38,612 bases of DNA, taken from Gammaproteobacteria bacterium (GTDB lineage Bacteria; Pseudomonadota; Gammaproteobacteria; Xanthomonadales; SZUA-5). The stretch covers positions 1 through 38,612 of the forward strand of contig JAUIFV010000025.1 in the NCBI GenBank assembly GCA_030430155.1, in the 5' to 3' direction. Position numbers and translations under genes: made by a program. This document shows positions 24,752 to 32,125 of the stretch, piece after piece. Positions within the stretch are counted from its first letter, which is position 1. Every line of letters starts with the position of its first letter. The notes beneath the pieces were generated by a model. It did no database searches, was not told the DNA's origin, and saw only the letters and a program-made list of their open reading frames with translations.

Positions 24752-25078
24752 ATGAAGCCGGAAGAGCATCGGCCGGCACGGCTCATCGGGCGGGTCCTTC
24801 GCTGCCTTCGCGGCGACATCTCCAAGCGCAGCAATCATCCGCGCTGGACCATTCGTATCGACCTGCGGATCGACCAATGGCAGTGGTGCGACAGTGACAC
24901 CGATTTGGCCGTGGCCCCGCATGGCGAGGTGCAGCTGGTTGCCAGCGAAGCGCGCTGGCTGCGCTGGTTGGGACGGCAGCCGGCAGCGGGCGAGCAACTG
25001 CAGTGTACGCTGAGCTACTCAGGCGAGCCGACCATGGAGATCAAAGGCGCAGTCGCGCTGAGCCAGTCCGCGCCGTAG
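24752..25078 (+). CDS. Hypothetical protein
   Basis: A 108-residue soluble protein of unknown function. It is basic at the N-terminus (MKPEEHRPARLIGRVLRCLRGDISKRSNHPRW). It then has alternating hydrophobic residues suggestive of a small beta-barrel or PilZ-like sheet (TIRIDLRIDQWQWCDSDTDLAVAPHGEVQLVASEARWLRWLG ... LQCTLSYSGEPTMEIKGAVALS). The PilZ motifs RxxxR and DxSxxG are not visible, so that assignment is not made. ATG at 24752 is chosen because GAGG lies eight bases before it; the same frame is open further upstream into the beta-lactamase gene. The following gene starts 90 bases later on the same strand. Confidence 0.55.
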   Translation: MKPEEHRPARLIGRVLRCLRGDISKRSNHPRWTIRIDLRIDQWQWCDSDTDLAVAPHGEVQLVASEARWLRWLGRQPAAGEQLQCTLSYSGEPTMEIKGAVALSQSAP

Positions 25079-25168
25079 GCGACGAGACGCTGAGCAATGC
25101 GCGGCCTCGTGGTCGTCTCAACTCAAAGCGCAGTATGCTCAGCACGCACCACCGTCAGCATCGCGGCC

Positions 25169-26122
25169 ATGAATACTGCAGTCCGACCTGCCACCGGCAT
25201 CTACCGGTTATTTCAGTGGAGCTTTTTCCCAGTACTCCTGGTAGGCACGCCCAGTGCGATCTATGGGTTGCTCGAGAGCGGCGTGTCGCTCACGGTGGCC
25301 ACCTACTTGGTGATCGTCGTCCTCGGCCTGCTGTTCATCGCCGCCGAATGGCTGATGCCCTACCGGCGGGATTGGCAACGACCTCAGGGTGATCTGCGCA
25401 ACGATCTGATCAGCGGGGCGGTGGCCTACGGACTGCTGCCGATTTTCCTCAAGCCGCTGTATGTCGCCCTGCTCGCCGGGGCGGCGGGGTGGCTGTCGGC
25501 GCAGGCCGGCGGCTCACTATGGCCCAGCGACTGGCCATTGGCCGCGCAGGTCGTCCTGCTATTGCTGGCAGGCGATGCCGGTCGCTACTGGGGCCATCGA
25601 CTGGCGCATGAGATTCCCTTCCTGTGGCGCTTCCACGCCGTGCACCATTCGGCCAAGCGGCTGTGGTGGTGGAATGCCACCCGCCAGCATCCAGTGGACA
25701 AGGCCTGGTTCACCTTCACCGAGCTGTTCTTCCCGATCCTGCTCGGCGTCGACGGCACCGTGGTTGCGTTGTACTTCGGCGTCACCGCAGTCTGCGGCTT
25801 TTCCCAGCACTGCAACATCGACCTCAAACTCGGCCCCTTGTACTGGTTCTTCAACGTGGTCGAACTGCACCGCTGGCACCACTCCAAGAAAATCGAGGAG
25901 TCCGACAACAACTACGGCAACAACCTGATCGTCTACGACCGTTTGTTCGGCACCTACTACCACCCCGAACAGCAGGAGCGCGCCGGCCGCGCCGTCGGCG
26001 ATATCGGCCTGATCAATCCGGACTACCCGCAGCACTACACCGGCCAGCTGTTGGCACCATTGACCAAGGGTTTGGACAAGGCCAAGAGCGTGCACGATAG
26101 CGGTCCGCCTGCATCGTCCTAG
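25169..26122 (+). CDS. Sterol desaturase / fatty acid hydroxylase superfamily membrane enzyme
   Basis: A 317-residue integral membrane di-iron enzyme of the FA-hydroxylase superfamily, which uses O2 to hydroxylate or desaturate lipids. Four or so hydrophobic segments surround three histidine clusters in the family order: HRLAH (in YWGHRLAHEIPFLWRFH), HAVHHS with the later QHPVDKAW, and HRWHHS near the C-terminus (NVVELHRWHHSKKIEESDNNYG). Iron is held by these histidines on the cytosolic face. Substrate is unknown; bacterial members act on sterols, carotenoids or fatty acyl chains. ATG at 25169 is preferred over an upstream frame opening, as the membrane part begins soon after. The TAG stop is inside the left CTAG of a family B element. 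Confidence 0.9.
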   Translation: MNTAVRPATGIYRLFQWSFFPVLLVGTPSAIYGLLESGVSLTVATYLVIVVLGLLFIAAEWLMPYRRDWQRPQGDLRNDLISGAVAYGLLPIFLKPLYVALLAGAAGWLSAQAGGSLWPSDWPLAAQVVLLLLAGDAGRYWGHRLAHEIPFLWRFHAVHHSAKRLWWWNATRQHPVDKAWFTFTELFFPILLGVDGTVVALYFGVTAVCGFSQHCNIDLKLGPLYWFFNVVELHRWHHSKKIEESDNNYGNNLIVYDRLFGTYYHPEQQERAGRAVGDIGLINPDYPQHYTGQLLAPLTKGLDKAKSVHDSGPPASS

Positions 26123-26301
26123 CCCGCATTATTCATGAACGTTCGTAACGAGGGTTTCGCAGGCGTGCTGTGGTGCGGATCGCGGACTGGAGATCGATGA
26201 AGGCGTACTTGGCAGTACGTCGAGTCGATCGGAGGGAGCAAGCCGCGCCACAGCGCGTCTGCGGAAGCCGCAGTAGAAGGTTCATGAATAATGCGGGCTA
26301 G
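26119..26301 (+). mobile_element. Palindromic repeat family B, copy 2 (CTAG-bounded, MITE-like)
   Basis: This 183-base copy has ends CTAGCCCGCATTATTCATG and its reverse complement. It is very similar to copy 1 throughout, with the same apical stem CGTACT/AGTACG (26204-26219, loop TGGC). Relative to copy 1, two end positions changed on both ends together, which keeps the pairing. The left CTAG holds the stop codon of the sterol-desaturase-like gene. Confidence 0.88.
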
Positions 26302-26399
26302 CCGTTAGGACGATGCAGGCGGAGCGCGCAATGACACTTCATTGACGCTTGACGTGCTATCCGATTTGGCTGGGGGAATGCTAAGTCGGGGTTCATTGA

Positions 26400-27278
26400 A
26401 TGACCGTTTGGCGAGTCGGCTTTGGCCGGCGCCTGCTGGGCGCTGCTGCGGGCCTGATGATGGCTGTCATTGGCGCACAGTCGGCGGCAATGACCATTGT
26501 CTATCCAGCCAAGGAGTCATCCAGCGACCGGCGGCCGCGCTATCCCGTACAGGTGCTGGAACTCGCCCTGGAGCGATCCCTGCAGCGCTTCGACCTGACT
26601 CCAAGTGGAGTCTCTATGCAGCAGGAACGCAGCCTGCGCGCGTTGGAGGGCGGTTTGATCGACGTGGCCTGGTCGGTGGCCACGGCAGAGCGCACCCGGC
26701 GGCTGCGCTGCATACCCATTCCCATCGATCGCGGCTTGATAGGCTGGCGCGTGCTACTGGTGCGGGGCGGCGATGCGGCACGATTCGCCGAGGTGAAGAG
26801 CCTCGCCGACCTATCCCTGTTCCGCGCTGGCATGGGCCACGACTGGCCTGACCTGGCGGTATTGAAAGCCGCCGGCATCCCGGTAGTGACTGCAACCAGC
26901 TACGAGTCCCTGTTTCAGATGCTCTCTCGCGGCCGTTTCGACGCGTTTCCGCGGGCGCTCTCGGAGGTCGAAGGCGAATTGCTTGCACACCAGGATCTGG
27001 GACTGGAGATCGAACCGCGACTGCTGCTGCACTACCCGGCCGGCCTGTACTTCTTCGTCAATCGCGACAACCACCAACTGGCTACCGACATCGAGCAGGG
27101 CCTGCGTCTGGCCATTAACGACGGCAGTCTAAACGCGGCCTTCGCCGCCGAGTTTGAGACTGGCCTGAGCAAGCTGGCCCTGCCCAGTCGGCGCGTATTG
27201 ACCATCGAGCACGACGCGCTGGCGACGGAGATGCCAGCCGACTTGCCCGAGCAATGGTGGTTCAATCCGGCCCGATGA
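26400..27278 (+). CDS. Periplasmic solute-binding-like protein, sensor partner of the cyclase
   Basis: A 292-residue protein with a signal peptide (RRLLGAAAGLMMAVIGAQSAA, cut near residue 30). The body is similar in plan to bacterial family 3 solute-binding proteins: LALERSLQRFDLTPSG, LEGGLIDVAWSVATAERTRRLRCIPIPIDRGLIGWRVLLV (about 82-122), then AEVKSLADLSLFRAGMGHDWPDLAVLKAAG and YESLFQMLSRGRFDAFPRALSEVEGEL. The ATGA overlap with the next gene couples it to a membrane diguanylate cyclase and not to an ABC transporter. A role in ligand sensing for c-di-GMP signalling is therefore more likely than import. The ligand is unknown. No clear ribosome site is seen before ATG; an alternative start inside the signal sequence cannot be excluded. 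Confidence 0.82.
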   Translation: MTVWRVGFGRRLLGAAAGLMMAVIGAQSAAMTIVYPAKESSSDRRPRYPVQVLELALERSLQRFDLTPSGVSMQQERSLRALEGGLIDVAWSVATAERTRRLRCIPIPIDRGLIGWRVLLVRGGDAARFAEVKSLADLSLFRAGMGHDWPDLAVLKAAGIPVVTATSYESLFQMLSRGRFDAFPRALSEVEGELLAHQDLGLEIEPRLLLHYPAGLYFFVNRDNHQLATDIEQGLRLAINDGSLNAAFAAEFETGLSKLALPSRRVLTIEHDALATEMPADLPEQWWFNPAR

Positions 27279-29353
27279 AGAGCGCAGACGCTTCCATCGG
27301 CGCCAGTCTCAGCCGTCAGGTGCTGCTGATCGGGGCGACCGCGGCGCTTGCCGCCAGCATGCTGCTCAGCGTGCGGGTCTACTTCGACGAGCGCGCTCTC
27401 GCTCAGCGCCACATGGAGGAGATCCAGAGCACCCAACTACCGGCATTGACCACGGCGCTTTGGGAAGTGGATCCGCAGCGCATCGACGACCTGCTGGACG
27501 GCATTGCGCAGCGCTCCGGCGTAACCGAAGTTCGACTGACCTCACGCGAGGGCGAGAGTTGGCAGAGCGGTAGCGGCGGCGAATCCAACTGGCTGCACAA
27601 GTCCATGCCCCTGCTGCACCCGCTGCAGCCGCAAGCGCCGCTGGGCGATTTGGAAGTCACCATAGGCAGCGGTCACGGCATTAACCGGGTACTGCGCCAG
27701 CTGCCTTTGATGGTGGCCATCGTGCTGATCGCGATGCTTGGCGCGGCATGGGCCATCAATCGTCGCTTCCGTGTGCGGGTGGCCGAACCACTGCGGGATT
27801 TGGCCGCTTATGCTCAGCGTCTGGACGAGCAGGATCTCAGCCGCAGCATGCGTCTGCGCGACCGCAGTGCGGTCCAATCCGGTGATGAGATCGACCAACT
27901 GGTGGAGGCGTTTGAGCAGGCCCGTTCGCGTTTGCAGCAAGGCTTGGTGCGTCAGGCCGAGCAGGCAGTTGCGTTGCGCCGGCACAGCGAGGAATTGGAA
28001 CAGGAGGTGGCACGACGTACCGCGGAGCTACAGCAGCGCGTGCACGATCTGGCCACCGCGCAGGTAGAGATCGAAGCGGCGCGCAGCGAGGCCGAACAAT
28101 ACGCCGCGCGAGCGTCCGATTTTGCCGAGATCTCCGCCGACGGATTCTGGGAAACCGATGCCGACTTGCGGCTGGTCCTGGTGTCGTCCTATTTCGCCAA
28201 GCTGATGGGCTCCAGCGTGGAGCAGATGCTTGGGAAGACGCCCGAACAAGCCTATCGCGAACGCTTTCCTGAAGTGACAGATCTGGATGCCTATACCGAA
28301 CCCTTGAGTAAACGTGAGGCTTTTGATCAGCAGTTGCTGTTACTGCAGGACCGTGCCGGCAAGCGCCATTGGGTGATCAACAAGGGTAAGCCCATGTTCG
28401 ACCGTCACGGCGAGTTCCAGGGCTACCGCGGCGCGATTACCGACATCACCGAGAGCCGCCGCGCACAGCGCGAGTTGGAAGCCAGCGAGCACCGCTTCAG
28501 GATGATCACCGACAATGTCCCGGCATTGATCTCCTATATCGATTCCGAGCAGCGCTTTCGCTTCAACAACAAGGTCTATCAGGATTGGCTGCGGATGCCC
28601 TTGGAGGAGATTACCGACCGCCGGCTGGATGAGGTCTACGGAGCAGACGTCTACCGGCTGATCGAGCCTCATCTGGAATCTGCTTTTGCCGGCGAACGGG
28701 TCAGCTTCGAGCTGGAACTACAGGGACGTACTTATCGTGCAACCTACGTGCCCGACCTGGACCAGAACGGCCAGACTCTGGGCATCTACGGGTTGATCCA
28801 CGACATCACCCGGCTCAAGCGGGTCGAACGCGACCTGCGTCTGGCGGCCGATTTCGACGCTCTCACCGGGCTCCCCAACCGCCGCCATTTCGAACAGCTG
28901 CTGGAACGGGCGTTGCAGCGATCCGAGCGCGAAGGGCACACGATGGCGTTGATGTACATCGATCTGGATCACTTCAAGGCGATCAACGATGAGCTGGGCC
29001 ATGCCGCCGGCGATGCGGTGCTGCGCCATCTTGCCCGAATACTGCAGCAGCAACTGCGCGCGACCGACACACCGGCACGACTGGCCGGCGACGAGTTCGT
29101 GGTCATACTGGAGAATCTGCGCAGCGCGGAAGAAGCCGATCGTGTTGCAACCAAGCTGATCCAGGCCATCGCCGAGCCGATGGAGATCGCCGGGACCGGT
29201 CGGGTGATTTCGGCATCGGTGGGCCTGGCCGTGCGTCTACCTGGCGAAACCGACCCCGAATCGCTGCTGCGCCGCGCCGATACGGCACTTTACGATGCCA
29301 AGGACGCCGGTCGCGGCTGCTGGCGTGGCGCCAAGGTGGCGATCGCGTCGTGA
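27275..29353 (+). CDS. Membrane diguanylate cyclase with periplasmic, HAMP and two PAS domains
   Basis: A 692-residue enzyme that makes cyclic di-GMP from two GTP. Order of parts: TM1 (about 14-33), a periplasmic sensor region (about 34-145), TM2 (about 147-168), HAMP (RVRVAEPLRDLAAYAQRLDEQD onward), and a coiled coil (ELEQEVARRTAELQQRV). PAS-1 (about 285-400) and PAS-2 (about 405-525) follow. The GGDEF domain is at about 530-690, with DFDALTGLPNRRHFEQLL, YIDLDHFKAINDELGHAAGD and the active-site variant AGDEF. The inhibitory site RxxD (RATD) lies five residues before AGDEF, so product inhibition is expected. There is no EAL domain. Its ATG overlaps the stop of the binding-protein gene, which likely presents a ligand to the periplasmic region. 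Confidence 0.94.
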   Translation: MKSADASIGASLSRQVLLIGATAALAASMLLSVRVYFDERALAQRHMEEIQSTQLPALTTALWEVDPQRIDDLLDGIAQRSGVTEVRLTSREGESWQSGSGGESNWLHKSMPLLHPLQPQAPLGDLEVTIGSGHGINRVLRQLPLMVAIVLIAMLGAAWAINRRFRVRVAEPLRDLAAYAQRLDEQDLSRSMRLRDRSAVQSGDEIDQLVEAFEQARSRLQQGLVRQAEQAVALRRHSEELEQEVARRTAELQQRVHDLATAQVEIEAARSEAEQYAARASDFAEISADGFWETDADLRLVLVSSYFAKLMGSSVEQMLGKTPEQAYRERFPEVTDLDAYTEPLSKREAFDQQLLLLQDRAGKRHWVINKGKPMFDRHGEFQGYRGAITDITESRRAQRELEASEHRFRMITDNVPALISYIDSEQRFRFNNKVYQDWLRMPLEEITDRRLDEVYGADVYRLIEPHLESAFAGERVSFELELQGRTYRATYVPDLDQNGQTLGIYGLIHDITRLKRVERDLRLAADFDALTGLPNRRHFEQLLERALQRSEREGHTMALMYIDLDHFKAINDELGHAAGDAVLRHLARILQQQLRATDTPARLAGDEFVVILENLRSAEEADRVATKLIQAIAEPMEIAGTGRVISASVGLAVRLPGETDPESLLRRADTALYDAKDAGRGCWRGAKVAIAS

Positions 29354-29386
29354 CCCAACTCTTGATTGATCGGTGTCGCGGCGCAA

Positions 29387-29552
29387 CTAGTGTGGTGTCC
29401 CCAAAGTAAGTTGGACACGTTCAGATGGATTTTGGTCTGAGACTAGGCGCGAGGAGCAAGCCATAGCTTTGCCTATGGCTGCGACGAGCAACGACGTATC
29501 AGGGACGGCTCACTAGCGCTGTGAGATCAAGTTACTGGGGACACCACACTAG
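29387..29552 (+). mobile_element. Palindromic repeat family A, copy 3 (CTAG-bounded, MITE-like)
   Basis: This 166-base copy has CTAGTGTGGTGTCCCCA ends, the shared core and the central CCATAG/CTATGG hairpin. It fills most of the gap between the convergent cyclase and kinase genes. Its right CTAG contains the TAG stop of the kinase; its left end is 33 bases past the cyclase stop. The right arm resembles copy 1 (GGCTCACTAGCGCTGTGA) and not copy 2. Confidence 0.9.
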
Positions 29553-31372
29553 CTGTTGGCCAACGGCCTACGGGTATCGAAGCGTGCCAGCAGCAACCAC
29601 AGCACGGTGACCGTGACCGATAGCGCGGCAACGGCGGCGATGTTGGGCTGATTCTTCTGCAGCCACACGGCGATCATCGACAGCGGGACAATCAGGCTGA
29701 TCAGGGCCCAGCGATAGCTGCCGCTGCGCGGCTGGTGCAGGCTGCGCTCGATCCACCAGAGCATGCTCAACGACCACAGGCAGATCAGCGGCGGGTCGGT
29801 CTTGCGGCTCTCGGGATAGGCGCAGAGCACCACCGCCGTGAGAATCGAGCCCAGGATCAGCAGCAACCATTCCATTCGCCGTCCGCTGCTCAGGGATGGC
29901 AGTTCCTCGGGTCGCTGCTGCCGCCTGGCAGCCCGGCTCAAACAGCGGATCGCTATTCCCTGTGCGAGCAGGATGAACGCGCCCAGAACCATGTCCGACC
30001 ACAGGAAGGCGCTGCGATTGAGGGTCACGATGGCAATGAAGGGCACGAAGTACAGTGAGGTGTAAAGCCAGATTCGCAGCGTCTGCGTAGACTGCCAGGG
30101 TTTGAGTTCGAGGTAGTCCCAGATCACGCGCAGCATTCCCAGTCCGAATAGCGCGAAGCCCGACGCGATGAGGAAATCCTCTGGCCGGAAGTCGGCAAAG
30201 AACGCGGCGTACACAGCGAAGGTGACGTGTGCCGCGGCGACCAGGGCGGCCACCGACAGGCAGATCCAGTCCCAGATTGTTCGCGTGTGAGCCACCGATT
30301 TGGGCTCGACCACCGCTTTGGGCAGCAACTCGGTTGTTGCGGCTGCGGGTTCGGATACGGCGCGCACTTCGGCCGTCGCTGCGGCCACAGTTGCCGGCGT
30401 CGCCGAATCATCAACCTGGATCGACGTGTTGGCGCCTGCTGATTCAGCCAGACTGACCGCCGCATCCGCCGCACCCGCTCCGGCCGCGGCGCTGGGGCGA
30501 TCTGCTGTCAGCGTCTCATTCGATGCTGCCGCAGCATCGCTCAAGTGCCCTGTCATCAGCGCCGCTTCGAGCGCAGCGACAAACTCGCCCGCACTCGCGT
30601 AGCGCTCGTCGGCGGCCTTGGCCAACGCCTTGAGCAGCACCCGCTTGACCGCTTCGCCGTGGTCGGCCAGCGGCGCCAGCGGCACCGGAGCCTGCAGATG
30701 CTTGAGCAACACCGCCAGCGGCGTGTCGGCGCTGAACGGCACCTCGCCGGTCAACCAGCGATAGCAGATCACCGCCAGCGCGTAGACGTCGGTAGCCGGC
30801 CCCACCGCTTTGCCTTCGGCCTGCTCCGGCGCCATGTACTGCGGCGTACCTATGGCCGCGCCTGTGGCGGTCAACGTGGTTGCGCCCTCAAGCAGTCGGG
30901 CAATGCCGAAATCGGCCAGATAGGCGTGGCCGACGCTGTCGACCAGGACGTTCTGCGGTTTCAGATCGCGGTGTATTACGCCGTTGGCGTGGGCATGATC
31001 GAGCGCCGCGGCCAGCTGCGAAAATAACGCCAGTCCAGCAGCCCGATCCAGCTTGCCGGCCTCGAACAGATCGCCCAGATGACCGCCACGGACCAAGCGC
31101 AGGGCCATCCAGGGACGTCCCTCGTCGATGCCGTAGGCGTACAGGGGAACGATGCAGGGATGCTCGAGCCGGGCAATGACCTTGGCTTCGCGTTCGAAGC
31201 GTTCGGCGAAGCCAGGGCTCTCCACCAACTCCTCGGGCAGCACCTTGAGCGCCACCTCGCGGTCCAGGCGTCGCTCGGTGGCGCAATAAACGCTGGCCAT
31301 CCCGCCACGACCGAGTCGGTCGAGGATGGTGTAGGGCCCGAATTCGCCACCATCGACTAAAGGCATCGCCAT
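29549..31372 (-). CDS. Membrane-anchored Ser/Thr protein kinase
   Basis: A 607-residue Hanks-type kinase. The kinase domain is at about 12-270: glycine loop GRGGMASVY (21-29), catalytic lysine K43 (VALKV), HRDLKPQN (134-141, Asp136), DFG (154-156), GTPQYMAPE (175-183) and DVYALAVICYRWLTGEVPF. An Ala/Thr-rich linker spans about 280-360. Five or six hydrophobic segments at about 370-600 anchor it in the inner membrane. It has no PASTA, TPR or other recognised sensor repeat, so the signal may come through the membrane part. It follows the ECF sigma gene on the same strand after about 130 bases, which suggests that the kinase controls the sigma or is in its operon. The stop codon is provided by the family A repeat end. 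Confidence 0.93.
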   Translation of the reverse strand: MAMPLVDGGEFGPYTILDRLGRGGMASVYCATERRLDREVALKVLPEELVESPGFAERFEREAKVIARLEHPCIVPLYAYGIDEGRPWMALRLVRGGHLGDLFEAGKLDRAAGLALFSQLAAALDHAHANGVIHRDLKPQNVLVDSVGHAYLADFGIARLLEGATTLTATGAAIGTPQYMAPEQAEGKAVGPATDVYALAVICYRWLTGEVPFSADTPLAVLLKHLQAPVPLAPLADHGEAVKRVLLKALAKAADERYASAGEFVAALEAALMTGHLSDAAAASNETLTADRPSAAAGAGAADAAVSLAESAGANTSIQVDDSATPATVAAATAEVRAVSEPAAATTELLPKAVVEPKSVAHTRTIWDWICLSVAALVAAAHVTFAVYAAFFADFRPEDFLIASGFALFGLGMLRVIWDYLELKPWQSTQTLRIWLYTSLYFVPFIAIVTLNRSAFLWSDMVLGAFILLAQGIAIRCLSRAARRQQRPEELPSLSSGRRMEWLLLILGSILTAVVLCAYPESRKTDPPLICLWSLSMLWWIERSLHQPRSGSYRWALISLIVPLSMIAVWLQKNQPNIAAVAALSVTVTVLWLLLARFDTRRPLANS

Positions 31373-31503
31373 TCGCTCTCAGCACAGCGCTTGAGCATGC
31401 TTGGCCGGACCGGAATGGGCAAGCATTCACCCGGGCTGTCGCTACGTCCACAGGGTAATCGTAAGGACCGTCGATCGGAATCGAACCGCCACGCTCATCG
31501 CAA

Positions 31504-32091
31504 TCACGCCAAGCGCAATGCCAACCAGGCCTTGACGCTGCGCCACTCCCTGACCACGCTGGCTCGCGAGGTTTGCAGCAGATCGGCGACCTGCTCCAGG
31601 CTCATACCGGCGAAATAGCGTAGCTCGACCAGCCGAGCAGCGGCGGGATCGGCCTGATCGAGTTCGTCCAGACAGGCGTCAAGCGCCAGGACCTGCTCAT
31701 CCGGCGGCAGTACGATGACCTCCAGTTCTTCGCCATCCACACGCTGTAGATCACCGCCGCGCTTGAGCGACTGCCGCGCGCGTGCCTGATCGACCAGTAT
31801 GCGGCGCAACAGACGTGCGGCAATGGCAAAGAACTGACCACGATCCTCCCATTGCGCGCGGCGCTGATCGACCATGCGCAAATACAGCTCATGCACCAAA
31901 GCGGTGGTTTGCAGCGTCTCCCCAGCGCCCTGCTGACGACGCAGTCGTGCAGCCAGCGCGTGGATGTCGCGGTACAGATGAGTGAACAGCTGTTCGCGGG
32001 CTGCGCCTTCCCCTCGAGTCCAGGCCTGCAGCAGTTCAGTGGTGTCGTTGATCGACGGGCTCCTGGAGTAGAGGCTGGTCCGCTGCGACAC
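31504..32091 (-). CDS. ECF-like sigma factor of the kinase-linked type
   Basis: A sigma-70 family protein of about 195 residues that resembles the group often annotated as ECF-type sigma factor found beside Ser/Thr kinases (TIGR02999-like). The family marks are ELLQAWTRGEGAAREQLFTHLYRDIHALAARLRRQQ, LQTTALVHELYLRMVDQ, WEDRGQFFAIAARLLRRILVDQARARQSLKRGG (region 2) and LDELDQADPAAARLVELRYFAGMSLEQVADLLQTSRASVVREWRSVKAWL (region 4, helix-turn-helix). GTG at 32091 is the best start; starts further upstream would run into the divergent kinase gene at 32126. No anti-sigma gene is adjacent, so control by kinase phosphorylation is plausible. Only 34 bases separate the two divergent starts, so their promoters must overlap or lie inside the genes. 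Confidence 0.88.
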   Translation of the reverse strand: MSQRTSLYSRSPSINDTTELLQAWTRGEGAAREQLFTHLYRDIHALAARLRRQQGAGETLQTTALVHELYLRMVDQRRAQWEDRGQFFAIAARLLRRILVDQARARQSLKRGGDLQRVDGEELEVIVLPPDEQVLALDACLDELDQADPAAARLVELRYFAGMSLEQVADLLQTSRASVVREWRSVKAWLALRLA

Positions 32092-32125
32092 TACGCCGGC
32101 CCGTCGATGCTCGCAAAGGAGCCCC

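Noticed and set aside
18563-29552. Integron attC sites
   Set aside because: The palindromes lack attC core sites, are not between cassette-like promoterless genes, and both ends are CTAG inverted repeats.
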